Source: Xestospongia muta (taxonomy: Eukaryota; Porifera; Demospongiae; Haplosclerida; Petrosiidae). Taken from it: a stretch of 64,000 nucleotides of DNA. The position numbers were made by a program, and so were the translations under genes. Location of the stretch: positions 16,728,785 through 16,792,784 of the forward strand of contig OY848918.1 of NCBI GenBank assembly GCA_963693285.1. The letters run 5' to 3'. The notes beneath the pieces are model-generated. The model did not search any database, was not told the origin of the DNA, and was given only the letters and a program-made list of their open reading frames with translations. Positions 49,301 through 58,426 of the stretch are shown here, piece by piece; position 1 is the stretch's first letter; every line of letters begins with the position of its first letter.

Positions 49301-52300
49301 CTTGATTTTATCGTTTCATGATCTGTCTATATATTTGTATTAAGTGCAAACTTCGAATTGTGTCTCTAGAGAAATCTCTTGCAGACTTAGACGCATTCAA
49401 ATAGCTGTTTCGTTGCTCTGGATATATTTTGGAGAGAATGAGAGGTCTTTTAAAGCGAACTAAAGTCACTATTAGTAATGTTGGTGTGTCACCAAATATA
49501 TAAAGAGAAATATCTTGCTCCAAATTCTCAAGAAAAAGGTTATCATTGAAAGTAAGTCAAAAAGTTTTCAAAATGTTTATTTAACTACATTTATTGACAG
49601 ACTCATTAAATTAGCTTCAACTACAGTTTTGTGTCCAACTGATTCTCCTCCATTATTACTAGACACTTCATCTGTGCCTTTAGATTCCAGAGGTAAAATT
49701 CTTTACAATTACATGAATCTCAGGTTGTTATGATAAACAGACACTGACATAAGTGTGAAAATGACCAGTCCAAGAAAACAGTAACTGTAAGTAAACTAAT
49801 ATAAGTGATATATTGACTAAATATATAAATAGATATCTCTGTCAACACTAACACGTACAACTCCATTTACAAAGACAGTAGGAGAGTCTGAAAGTAGGCT
49901 TGCTTGAAGTTTGCTTGGAGGACACACTCTATCCATTGCTAAAGCAGTCATGGCAATGGCCAATTTGCAACAGGCTGTCTTCAATATTATCTTAAATGTT
50001 AGATCGATCAGGAGACACACCGACACATACACAACCACTCATCTCTAAACTCTAAATGATTTCCTTACAAACAGTCTTAGTGACTGTTGCTGTACATGCC
50101 ATAAATGGAGTACCTGATGGCAATATTGAACATATCTCAGAAAGATGACCAAATAATGGTCGAAAAAGTTTATTCCAAAAACAATAAAATGTGCATATTA
50201 AAACTTTAAGTAAATAATAATCTAACATTGAGGTAAAAAGAATTTTGATGTCATAGTTGATGGAGGATCTTAGAGTATACTAATTTCCAAGAAATTTGTG
50301 GAAATTAAACGCATGTGCAAACATAGTTACCAGGCGTACTACTCTTTATTAGAACGCCTGGGTATGAGGTTATATGATGCAGTTAAAAATTAAATTTTCT
50401 TATGAAGTCAGCCCAAGGATGCATTATTGGCCAACATCTTGGTAATGAAGACATTGTAAAGAACTATGACATCCCTAAGGTTAACATGACCTTTCTTTGG
50501 CTGAAGACATGGTACAAATTGTAAGTTGGAAGATCAAATAATGTAAATGAGCTAAAACTTTGTTTAAACACTCCTTCTAAAACAAATGTCAAAGCCAATC
50601 CAGTATTCACTGCATTTAATTGGTTTGTCAAAAGAAAACCTTTATGAACTGTGAAGGTTGTACTGACGCCTTTAATGAAATGCAAGAGAGTTTTTCCAAG
50701 CAGTATCACTTAACCCTTTATATATGAATTTAATTATTATGGGCGTGTCCTTTAATACTGAATTAATTATTGCCTAAGGATACTTCAAAGAAAATTGCGT
50801 CTCTGTTGTGTTAGAGCGTTTTTTGTTGCTATGCTAAGCTTTATACTTGTTTTGCAAGATGATTTAGGCGTTTATAATAGATTGAAGACTTGAAGAACCA
50901 TTTCTAGTTGTGAACATTCACGAGCGCTTGAGGTAAGTATGTTCGTTAGAATATAGCGTTTTTGCTCATGTTTATTATTTCATAACAACTTCTGACAATT
51001 ATTGAAGTTAAGAAATATAGTAGTTAAAGAAGTCCTTACAGGTTGCTAGAACGTACAAAAATAAGAAAACTGATATATTTTGGACGTTCGTAGAAAAGAA
51101 AAGATATCCATCGATTTCAAAGGCACGCTCGGGTTGACCACTAGCAAGAAATAACTATTCACTGTATATTTTATATTATTATACCCTATAGTTATTTAAT
51201 ATAAACTTTGAGTCAGCTTGCTATAACATTTATACGAAAACAGAGAGCAAATTTTTGGACGTAAAATACGTCTACCGTATTAAAGTGCACTTAATTACAT
51301 GACGTTTTATTACGTCTATCGTATATAAAGGTTAAAGTGACATCTTTTACTGCAGTTTCAACAAGTTAGTACATTTTGAACATGATGATATGGGACAAAA
51401 CACTGATCATTTTGTTCAGATGGGTCAAATGTTCTATAGGCTTGGTAATCTGTAAACTTCTCACTTATAGGGCATTCATAGTTTTTTTTTTCATGAGTAT
51501 CTTACATGGAGGTAACAAGGGGATGACACAAATACTTCAGAGCAAGGTCGACAGATAATTGATGATGTCAAGCCAATCTATCATTTTATGTAAGTTTATT
51601 GATTTCTCATTCATAAGGATTAGTTGCACTGATAGAGACTCAAGACCTTTGTTAAAGTGCTTCTTGGTGAGTATGAGCTGGTGTTTTGGTTCCCATTCTG
51701 AGCAGGCCTTATCATCTATCATTCGTTCACAACTAGCAAACTCTGTAAGAGGTTCTCCATGTTTCGGTTTTTTTGTGATGCAACTGTATTGCTATTCTAT
51801 CATTATTATCTAGTTAAAATTGGTTCTTAAACAATTCATGTAAGAGGTTGTCATATTACCCGGTTTTATTCTATTTTTGGCACAGAAATGCTTTAGGTTT
51901 GATCTAATGAGTTATTGGTTATGTAACCTCTATTTTAAGATTTCTATTAACAATAAACAATTTTTCATTGGTTGTTTTAAATGTTATAATTGTGATATTA
52001 GATCACATGTGTGTGAAACTACAATTGTATTACAGTGAAAGTAATATTTCTAGTGAAAGAATGTAAACTGAAGAGATTACATTAGGTATTAAATTTAAGA
52101 TATTTAAAGTAATGGTAATGAAAATTCATCTGCCCTTGCATGCTACAAAGAGAATAATTAAGTTTGTGATGAAGAGGTGGAGACCACGGTTACTGGAAAA
52201 TTCAGCTATAATGAAATGTGAGCTATTGGGAAAAAATCACAAGCTATCCTCATGTTATTGCTTTTTTAATTGACGAATGAATTTCCAATAGCTACTGCTA

Positions 52301-55300
52301 GTTCAAAGGGCACAGACAGAGTAAAACGATAATAAACAATATAGTATAAATGTACTGGATAAAGTATGATTAATAAGACAAAGATAAAAATTGATAATTA
52401 ATGATAAGTGATAGCAGGTGGATGACTAGTGAATAAGTATATTACTTTAGATTTAAAATTGATCAGAGACAAGCTAAATTTATCTAAAGTCAGTTAATAA
52501 TAACATTATTAATTACTACTATCATTACATTGTATGATATAATGAAGTCATTAAGACAAAAAATTATTAAATTTAATAATTTTCATCGGCATGATAGAAA
52601 TGGCTCGGCTTGTACTTATCTAAGGCAATGATTTAGATTTTATCCAAGTAATTACTAACGTTAAAAAAAAAGGCAGTCACTAATCACTGGACTGGATTAA
52701 ATGACTGCACTGTGAAACATATACATCATAATTATAATAGGAACGTAATATTATAACTATAATATTATCAAAAAGGTGACGAGGATTACAACAATTACTT
52801 TTTCACTTTGCCAGACTGTGTAACTATTGTTAGCTTAAGTTCAATCCCAAGTTCTCACTGTTATAAATTCCTTGCTACCCATACCTTCATTATCATTTGA
52901 GCTATGTATATGATGCACACACCCATACACATAATGAACATTTGTATATTTGTTAAATTTGAAAGTATGGATGAACTCCTTTCAATACATTTCACTATTA
53001 GATTTATATGTAAATGTAGTTTAATTTTTTGAATATAGTTCGTTCCTTTGTATCAGCTTATGTAAAGTCTCAATTAATTATAACCAAGGAGTTTGAGATC
53101 ATCACATACTTAAACAAGACTGTTTTTCAATTGTAACTGCAATTCTTCTTTACAAAAAATATGCAAGTCAAAGACTAATTTTAGTATTTAATGACATGGA
53201 GGAAAGGAACTTTGCCTTCTCTGTTGCTATCAAACACTGTTCAATATGTTATAGTAATATACCAATCACTAGCTACAATGTATGTTATACACAGAAGAGT
53301 ATTATTATTGTATATACAAGTATGACACCTTGTAAAGAGGAGGTATTGCATTATGATTTTATTTACATGATAACATTATATGTAACTTTAGTAAATTTTA
53401 TTGTGTGAATTTATATTTTCATCCATACCTTCTCCTTTTAACATTTCTCATTTTTTAAAAAAAAGTTTTCATATTACTTGGTTTATATTCTATTATTGGA
53501 ACACATATTTTTAGATTTGACCTAATCAATCATTGCTGATACCTTGTATAGAGGAATTATTACATCATGATTTTATTTACATGATAACATTATATGTGAT
53601 TCATTAAGTAAGTTTGCATGTTACTAACTTTATCAACTATATCCATATTAGCTCCACTGTTGATCAAAAGTGTAGCAACTTCAGTCATTCCATTACGTAC
53701 AGCATCATGCAAAGGAGTTCTCTCGTCCTAACAGATATAGACAACAATTCAAAAGAATACATGTACATAGACTGTACTGATATACTATGACAAGATGTTG
53801 GCTATTACTAATGTATCATAGAATAACTAATAATTACTGTTATGTGGGTTTAGTATGATACATGTTTTATCCATATTCAAAAGACCAAGTTGTCCCAATA
53901 GCATTATCAAAGAAAGACAATAGGGACTTCAGGTTCCTCCAAATAGAAGTGGAATCATCTCAGGCACAGTTGTAATATTGACACTTTGGTCATTAATCAC
54001 GAGACTGACTACATGTCCACCGACTAAAACTTAACCACGCCTTTTTACGCAACACCCACAAAAATTAGAATAACTTTATTGTCATTAATTATGTAGCTTG
54101 TGGAATAAACAGTGTTCTTTTTATTTTTACATTAACACCAAACAATGTAGAAGCATTGTGACTGGTACTAATAGAAAAAGTATTTGTGATGGAATCTCTA
54201 GGGTAATTTAATGTGTCAAACTAATGTTATCAAAACTTTTTGATCAAGGTGGTTACAAGCAAAAAGGAAACAAAAAGTTATGGGTAACAAAAGGAAGCTA
54301 TATAAAGTTCCAACACAACAGACAATCACTATCGACCTTACAAGAATTCATAAGTATAATAATATGCATTTGAAAGATGGTGTACCAGTATCGAAAACAT
54401 TGTCGCAGTTTTTCTTCAATCATAAATATTTGCCACTGAAAGAACAATATTTGAAATTGTAGCTAACAGTATTGGCCTTTATACTGTAAAGTTCTGGTAA
54501 CTTTCGTAAATTTTATTGCATGAATTTATATTTTCATCATACCTCCCCCTTCAACATTTCTCTTTTTTTTTAAAAAAAGTTTTCATATTACTTGGTTTGT
54601 ATTCTATTATTGGGAAAAAAATTTTTAGGTTTGACCTAATCAATCATTGCTGATAAAACCCACTAGGTTAACCTAGTAAATCAGTGGTAACTCAACTAAC
54701 TTTTAATATTTTAAGATTTCCATGTTTCATTTGTCAATTTAAATGTGATAATTATGATATTAAATTTAAGAGACACATTATTATTATGTGTGTCACACAA
54801 CAGTTGAAGTACTGTGGAAACAATATTTCTAGTGAAAGATGAAAACTGAAGAGATGGCATTAGGTGTTAAACTGAAGCTATTAAAAGTAATGGTAATGTA
54901 AATTTGTCTGCCCTTACATGCTACAGAGAGAAAAATTCAATTTAGGATGAAGAGAGGGAGACAAATTATATTGCAAAAATTAACTCTAATAAAATGTGTG
55001 CTATTGTGAAGAAAATTACAAGCTACCATCATTCTATTGTTTTTTTTAATTCAATATGTTATAGCAATATACCAATCACTAGATACAATCTATGTTATAC
55101 ACTCAAGAGTATTATTATTGTATATACAAGTATGACACGTTGTAAAGAGGAGGTATTACAACATGATTTTATTTACATGACAACATTATATGTGATGCAT
55201 TTAGTAAATTTACATGTTACTAACTTTATCAACTACATCCAACTTAGCTCCACTGTTGATCAAAAGTGTAGCAACTTCAGTCTTTCCATTACATACAGCA

Positions 55301-55323
55301 TCATGCAAAGGAGTTCTCTTGTC
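40047..55323 (-). CDS. ANK-ROCO-Death-ZU5-UPA-Death fusion gene 2 (16 exons; 5' end not found)
   Basis: Sixteen exons join with matching phases: 55323-55225, 53727-53629, 48121-48058, 47831-46075, 45989-45536, 45470-45411, 45364-45071, 44993-44868, 44345-44274, 43695-43417, 43161-43066, 42236-41680, 41560-41417, 41357-41186, 41066-40998 and 40390-40047 (TAA). They sum to 4686 nt, about 1561 residues without the missing start. Domain order: ankyrin repeats, Roc-like GTPase (GPPCVGKTS, LDSGGQPQF, IGTYYDK), COR-like region, Death domain 1, linkers, Death domain 2, ZU5, UPA-like region, Death domain 3. ZU5-UPA-Death is the arrangement of PIDD, UNC5 and ankyrins, whereas ANK-Roc-COR-Death is that of DAPK1; both occur here in one frame. 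An intracellular signalling scaffold is the likely role. Two adjacent genes cannot be excluded without transcripts, although phase continuity favours one. Confidence 0.75.
40391..40997 (-). other. Gene 2 intron 15
   Basis: AT-rich intron of 607 bp without recognised features. Confidence 0.6.
40998..41066 (-). CDS. Gene 2 linker exon 5
   Basis: 69 nt, phase 1 to phase 1: VIPPPISSFTPDIGFEVTNK then SILG. Proline-rich linker before the last Death domain. Confidence 0.62.
41186..41357 (-). CDS. Gene 2 UPA-like exon 2
   Basis: 172 nt, phase 0 to phase 1: RSRPDTALLYLHYEFKLREE, FKMTDLVLTFEGIRDGGRII. The beta-strand-rich pattern suits the end of a UPA domain. Confidence 0.62.
41417..41560 (-). CDS. 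Gene 2 UPA-like exon 1
   Basis: 144 nt, phase 0 to phase 0: RVKNDDSFQGWMKRDPILFS then FNRNVNSVSLLETTSECYEL. A GW..xxxP..FSF segment lies where the UPA domain follows ZU5 in PIDD and UNC5. Confidence 0.65.
41680..42236 (-). CDS. Gene 2 ZU5 domain exon
   Basis: 557 nt, phase 1 to phase 0. It begins EKEEIFQWNIDCLNEQQVFE then GVKLVIPPFSVQNNQIIYAK and continues QLVSSLYDVQCSGIFSKPVE, LHLQHNV. LVSxxYxxxxxxxFxKPVxLxLQH is the core of the ZU5 domain shared by ZO-1, UNC5, PIDD and ankyrins. The following part (VSHFTIFGIGWL, then YTMTLFYKE) leads into a UPA-like region. The exon ends at GAATATCAGATG|gtaagc. Confidence 0.8.
42237..42735 (-). other. Intron between the truncated Death exon and ZU5 exon
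   Basis: AT-rich; nothing recognised. Confidence 0.5.
42736..42917 (-). pseudogene. Truncated Death-domain exon with in-frame stop (alternative end or decay)
   Basis: A good acceptor in phase 1 leads to VTCIAKKQQKFLDLLYLLAD, IEYDWYKIGIALQVKNQVLG and DDTAKVIAVLHS, then TAG. It aligns with LLTDIKYEWKKIGRALDVGG of Death domain 3 but stops before the final helices. Skipping it keeps the frame from 43066 to 42236. Including it would end the protein before ZU5, making a short isoform or a transcript open to nonsense-mediated decay. Confidence 0.6.
43066..43161 (-). CDS. Gene 2 linker exon 4
   Basis: 96 nt, phase 1 to phase 1: VPKKPISFSSSIESNSQQHD then RDGAAISEARQQG. Ser/Gln-rich linker joining Death domain 2 to the ZU5 exon, or to the truncated Death-domain exon. 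Confidence 0.65.
43262..43320 (-). pseudogene. Decayed copy of the Death-domain tail
   Basis: After an AG acceptor the minus strand reads VWNDTKANFGTECESMADDQ, which resembles the EFQSMAHISVPFG tail of Death domain 1. Its only GT donor would leave the wrong phase (0 instead of 1), so including it would break the frame. It is best seen as a decaying exon. Confidence 0.4.
43417..43695 (-). CDS. Gene 2 Death domain 2
   Basis: 279 nt, phase 1 to phase 1. It encodes HVLLRCLSSLSTKWQEIGNL, LGVDSDTVKMLSN, KMSKMLQSWLDNEPTPVTWD and HFISVIEGPLQMKALAIGI. The tryptophan in WQEIG and the QSWLDNEPTPVTW block are typical Death-domain anchors. A dead copy lies at 36820-37030. Confidence 0.8.
43850..44890. 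repeat. Diverged tandem intron duplication between Death domains 1 and 2
   Basis: Segments 43850-44230 and about 44515-44875 share, in order, aggttcttaggctncat, tgttcttatgatnctnatnt, cttaatttaatcagtatta, cagttcttat and caacatgttatttatatgta. They mark the footprint of the duplication that multiplied the linker and Death-domain exons. Confidence 0.7.
44274..44345 (-). CDS. Gene 2 linker exon 3
   Basis: 72 nt, phase 1 to phase 1: DNQDKDIDIECSPSVLPFLP then LKIKG. Acidic then hydrophobic; no domain. Its flanking intron is homologous to that of linker exon 2. Confidence 0.6.
44868..44993 (-). CDS. Gene 2 linker exon 2
   Basis: 126 nt, phase 1 to phase 1: DLEKPIPILSSLDSRGQPCD then KVLSSYTADQEDEITIKE. 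The start resembles the exon at 43066-43161 (KPISFSSSIESNSQQHD), so the linker was duplicated together with the Death domain. Confidence 0.7.
45071..45364 (-). CDS. Gene 2 Death domain 1
   Basis: 294 nt, phase 1 to phase 1. It encodes THLYAVLKTVDNVPDWYTLG, ICLGFQDSVLKRIKED, RKKMITKWLNEGRATKEGL and IKAIRDKKLHRLAENY: the W..lG..LG, helix, W L..g..T...L..AL pattern of a Death domain. A tail EFQSMAHISVPFG follows. Death domains pair with one another in signalling complexes. Confidence 0.8.
45411..45470 (-). CDS. Gene 2 short linker exon 1
   Basis: 60 nt, phase 1 to phase 1, encoding DSSPFPATVSSSTNIPDGPL. A Ser/Pro-rich flexible linker between the ROCO part and Death domain 1. Confidence 0.7.
   Translation of the reverse strand: MLVHFLPQCLRVPIYLMDL
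45536..45989 (-). CDS. Gene 2 exon following the COR-like region
   Basis: 454 nt, phase 0 to phase 1. It starts GVFPAVVVTLVSRKEKPQFY and matches GIFPALVVNLVKRSKSPKFY inside gene 1's large exon, so an intron was gained or lost at this point between the two genes. Shared landmarks are VLLVDxIYxxxVYYxG. It ends with a cysteine-containing tail and KCWFVG. Confidence 0.82.
46075..47831 (-). CDS. Gene 2 Roc-like GTPase and COR-like exon
   Basis: 1757 nt, phase 1 in and phase 0 out. It opens KIRQVSRNLLKRGLHEGVV and carries Walker A in LVLMGPPCVGKTSFKSLLF. Switch I is followed by a Ser/Asp-rich insert of about 90 residues, then G3 in WINILDSGGQPQFADV and G4-like LFMIIGTYYDKI. The C-terminal part aligns with gene 1 through CHRIGVNLGMERSDVL and PDVIFTNPQYLLDMLSALI, the COR-like region. 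All GTPase motifs appear intact. The exon ends in IIPQ at a CAG|gtat donor. The frame starts upstream of its first methionine, so it is an internal exon. Confidence 0.85.
48058..48121 (-). CDS. Gene 2 partial ankyrin exon c leading into the GTPase
   Basis: 64 nt, entering in phase 0 and leaving in phase 1. It encodes DGKTALDLAHNDNVLRVLTD, a final half repeat. Its last A joins AG of the next exon to give lysine. Confidence 0.78.
48122..48476 (-). other. Gene 2 intron 2, proximal part
   Basis: AT-rich; no gene. Confidence 0.5.
48477..48984. repeat. Exact 254-bp tandem duplication
   Basis: Bases 48477-48730 are repeated without a visible difference at 48731-48984. The identity implies a very recent duplication, or an assembly artefact. 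Each unit contains the short run aaataaataaataaatac. Confidence 0.93.
49021..50363. mobile_element. 1.3-kb TIR element with TA ends and a zinc-finger relic
   Basis: Left end tacccaggcgttctagtaaa; the right end is the inverse (ttagaacgcctgggta), about 24 of 27 bases matching. TA at both outer ends fits a Tc1/mariner-type target-site duplication. The element sits inside gene 2 intron 2. It lacks a transposase and carries remnants of a zinc-finger gene at 49187-49500. Confidence 0.8.
49187..49500 (+). pseudogene. Relic of a ZAD-like zinc-finger protein inside the TIR element
   Basis: The frame opens MASRVCRLCSDVVEAKRATN LFS; after one frameshift it continues YICIKCKLRIVSLEKSLAD and, past a stop, RCSGYILERMRGLLKRTK. 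Two CxxC pairs about 45 residues apart, followed by a helical LEK..AD segment, resemble ZAD-type zinc-associated domains at the start of transposon-linked and zinc-finger proteins. The frameshift and stop show that it is dead. Confidence 0.5.
50364..50709. other. Gap between two DNA elements
   Basis: AT-rich intron sequence; no gene recognised. Confidence 0.45.
50710..51335. mobile_element. PiggyBac-like MITE (TTAA target sites)
   Basis: TTAA at 50710-50713 is followed by ccctttatatatg. The inverse cgtatataaagg precedes TTAA at 51332-51335. TTAA duplications with CCCTTT-type ends are the hallmark of piggyBac elements. The 618-bp interior has no transposase. A piggyBac transposase relic lies at 29890-30375 and a similar terminus at 29131. 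Confidence 0.8.
51336..53628. other. Gene 2 intron 2, distal part
   Basis: No gene. The stretch 51840-52150 is homologous to 54570-54930 and 53466-53560 is a further partial copy (tattacttggttt, ggtttgacctaatcaatc), remnants of the duplications around the two ankyrin exons. Confidence 0.6.
53629..53727 (-). CDS. Gene 2 ankyrin exon b
   Basis: 99 nt, phase 0 to phase 0, donor gttagt. Motif ERTPLHDAVRNGMTEVATLL then GANMDIVDK. A recent duplicate of exon a, or the reverse. Confidence 0.83.
53728..55224. other. Gene 2 intron 1 with duplicated flanks and an insertion
   Basis: The part next to each ankyrin exon (53230-53830 and 55040-55470) is duplicated. Between them, 53880-54480 is not shared and holds a plus-strand frame (54280-54462) reading LYKVPTQQTITIDLTRIHKY. 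That frame is unassigned, and the block may be an insertion. Confidence 0.5.
55225..55323 (-). CDS. Gene 2 ankyrin exon a
   Basis: 99 nt, phase 0 on both sides, donor gttagt. Motif KRTPLHDAVCNGKTEVATLL then GAKLDVVDK. It is nearly identical to the exon at 53629-53727, including the flanking introns. No exon upstream of it was identified, so the start codon is unknown. Confidence 0.82.
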
Positions 55324-56340
55324 CTAATAGATATAGACAACAATACAAAGTAATACATATACATAGACTGTACTGATACACTATGACAAGATGTTGGCTA
55401 TTAATAATGTATCACAGAATAACTACTAATTACTGTCATGTGGGTTTAGTATGATACATGTTTTATGCAACCAGTTTGTTTTTATGATACAATTTCATAC
55501 TTTATAACTGGATAATAAAACTATTACTTCTCATGTTGATATAACATGGTAGATAGAATAGAACATGAATAGTATAAAATATAAATTAACACAAATCGAT
55601 CACAATATCCAGTTATTATATCTTTACAGTATAAACATGTTATTATGGTATAATAGGAACTTAAAGACATTTTGCACAAGACTTTAATAAATCTATACTA
55701 AAATTTTATAATATATTTGTTATTAGTTGAGTAATATTCAGGAATATACAGTACTCAAAACAACAAGGAATCACTGAGTGACATAAGAAGCCAAATAATA
55801 CTCAAAATGGTATCCAGACAAGGCATATTAAGCAAACAATTTTGTAAGTGATGTTCTGTTTTATTTAACATCATTAATTAATTGTCATTCAAATGTTTTT
55901 GAATGACAATAGCAGTAGATTCATGATTCACAATAATTTTGTATTTTTTTGAAATGACTAACAATGAAAATTATTTCCATCATAAAAGCCTACTTCATTC
56001 TGTCAATATAAATCTGATGGTCTACTTTGTTGCTGTTATGAGTGTAGATAAAACAAAAGACCTTTAAAGTTATACAAGAGAGAAATAGACAAAACATTGA
56101 CACCGATTAGTTAGTGCTAGGGTTGTAGACATATTAGTGCTGATCATTCTATAGGTAGTGATGAGCCTACCCTCACATAAAAACGAACATCTAGTGCATA
56201 TAATATAAATCATTGCCTTAACAGGCTAGTTCTTTGACATAAAATGTAACAATAAAATGAAATGTATACTGACATGGTTTGAGTTTTCTCCTTTACTTAT
56301 GATTATATATATCTATTGACTCTTGAATGATTGAATTATT
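55324..56340. other. Presumed 5' region or intron of gene 2
   Basis: AT-rich; no exon with a start codon and phase-0 donor was found. Gene 2 may begin here in an unrecognised short exon, or further right, beyond the transposase gene. Confidence 0.4.
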
Positions 56341-56349
56341 AAGGCCGAT

Positions 56350-56465
56350 GCTCCTGCCACCGAAAATTCGGTGGCGCGTAGAGCCACTATTTGCTCGTGG
56401 CACCGATCGGTGGCACGATGAACAACCGAAATGCTACTACCACCGATCGGCCACCGTTCAGAAGT
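56350..56465. repeat. Cluster of CCACCGA/TCGGTGG palindromes
   Basis: Three hairpin-like motifs lie within about 110 bases: ccaccgaaaattcggtgg near 56358, caccgatcggtg near 56402, and ccaccgatcggccaccg near 56440. They precede the transposase start by about 40-140 bases and are GC-rich against the AT-rich background. Confidence 0.8.
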
Positions 56466-56498
56466 CTCCACCCATAAACCACACCTTCGAGAAGCAGA

Positions 56499-58401
56499 AT
56501 GACAGCTGTTAAGAAATTGCTGAGTGTTGGCTTTGATGACTTTAAAGACTTCTTGTGCGACCTAGAGAGATCGAAGAAGGAACAAAATCATCTTTTTCGT
56601 GTTTATAACAGTGAAAAAGCAGAGGACTATAACAAGAGGTTGATAAATGCATCAAACTCATCTGCAGCTGTTGATTGCACAAAGATTCCTTACACTCATT
56701 ACAGTGTTCACTGTGTACATTGTGGTGAACCTAGACCTAGTCATGGGAAGAGTATTCGTAAAAGTCTTCGAACATTCAGTAAAGGTGGCCAGGCAATGTT
56801 AACTTTGTCATATGACAAGTAAGTCAATATTAGTTTTGTAGAATTAGCACTATAAATTATTTGATTGTTTATTTCAGATCATCTACTGAAATTATACCAT
56901 ATTATAGGGTTTGTAACAAAATTGTTGTCAGAGTTAGCAATCTTGAACATAATCATTGTATTGGTTCTGATCTCATGGGGCATTATCCATCTAGCCGAAA
57001 ACTGAATGATGAGACTGCCCTTGCTGTAAAAGAAGTATTAAGTTTACGACCAAACACCAAACATGTAAAAGAGATGATTGAAAAGAAGTATGGAAAGTTT
57101 GTAACTTTGAAAGATATTCATAATTTTAAAATGAGAATGAAAATGAGGTACGTGGCAAATCTAAAGATGTACAGCTTCTTCTTGAAACACTGGAGGCAAC
57201 ATTAAGAAATGATAGCTCATCAGCTGGCGGTGTTATTGTAAATGAAGATAGCACCCTAGAAGTGTTTTATTATCAGTCTGGCTTAATGAAGTGTTTATTC
57301 AAAAAGTTTCCAGAGATAATGCTTATTGATGCCACATATAATGTCAATGGAATAGGTATGCTACTCTACTGCTTCATGATTGAGGATGGTTTTGGGCGTG
57401 GGCGTGTTGTGTATTATGCTGCAACAACTGAAGAAGACACTTCTCATCTTCATCAAATTGTGCAGTCATTTAAGTCTGAAAATCTTGATTGGGATGTTGT
57501 ACGTGTTATTGTTGTTGACAAAGATTTCACCAAATGGAAAGTGCTTAAGAAGGAATTTCCTAGTGCAACTGTCCTATTTTGTCAATGGCATGTGATCAAG
57601 GCAATGTTTAAGAAAATGGTGGAATGTGATGTTGAAAAAAGTGAAAGAGATGAAACAAGAAAGCTATTACGTCAGATAGATTATTCAAAGGATGCTGATG
57701 TTTATGAAGACACAAAGCAGGAACTCTACAGTCACACAAATGAGCAATTTACAAAGTATTTTCAAGCTAACTGGGACGAATGTCAAGAAATGTGGGTTAC
57801 ATTCAAACGTGACTATCATGTTCGTTTAGGAAACACAACCAACAACCGGCTAGAATCTCATAATCAGAAACTGAAACATTTAACACAAAGATCATCTAAA
57901 CTCACCGAAATGTTTCAAAACCTACTTAGATTTTCTGATATATCAGCCTCTGAATTCAGTCATTGTGTCTTCATGGAAGAATTTACTACCACTGTTAATT
58001 TAGCTGACACTGACATTCCTGGTGTACATAACATTCGATCTGTATGTACACAGTATGCTTCTAATTTAATGTCACAACAACTTCAATTGGCACAGACAGT
58101 GAAATACCAGATTTCAGCTGAGGATGTTGACCAGTACGTTCTCACCATTAATGAAAGCAATATACATCGAGTCAATGTGATTGATAACACTTGTTCCTGT
58201 TCTTTCAAAAGGACTTTAATGATGCCATGCCGTCACATGTTTGCCCTACGTATGTATTTGAAAATGGTAGTATTCACTGAGGATATGGTTGCTACAAGAT
58301 GGCTAATGTCATACCAGACTTCAATTGTTACCGATGATAGCAGTTACCACGATTCACATATGATATCTGAACATAACCAAGTACAAGTTCGTTCTATTTA
58401 G
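56499..58401 (+). CDS. MULE/ZSWIM-type transposase-like gene, one intron, one frameshift
   Basis: Exon 1 (56499-56818) starts MTAVKKLLSVGFDDFKDFL and ends at gtaagt. The acceptor at 56876-56877 opens exon 2, joining as SYDK-SSTEIIPYY. The N-terminal half has the FAR1-like Cys/His features CVHCGEPRP and NLEHNHC. A one-base frame break near 57150 separates this from a 379-codon frame. That frame holds EIMLIDATYNVNG (first DDE aspartate), VRVIVVDKDFTKW (second), SATVLFCQWHVIKAM, and a SWIM zinc finger CSCSF...PCRHMFAL near 58190-58245. This is the layout of Mutator-like transposases and the related ZSWIM1/ZSWIM3 proteins. The long clean frames indicate youth; the frame break may be real or a sequencing error. 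Confidence 0.82.
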
Positions 58402-58426
58402 GCTAACACCACATTATCAACTGCTT

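Noticed and set aside
51376..51813. Overlapping frames on both strands near 51.5 kb as genes
   Set aside because: They lie in intron sequence next to the piggyBac MITE, with no domain match and no consistent splice sites.
57145..57260. A second intron in the ZSWIM gene starting at AG|gtacgt
   Set aside because: The sequence after it (GKSKDVQLLLETLEATLRN) is clearly coding in the downstream frame, so any intron would be only a few bases long; a one-base frame break explains it better.
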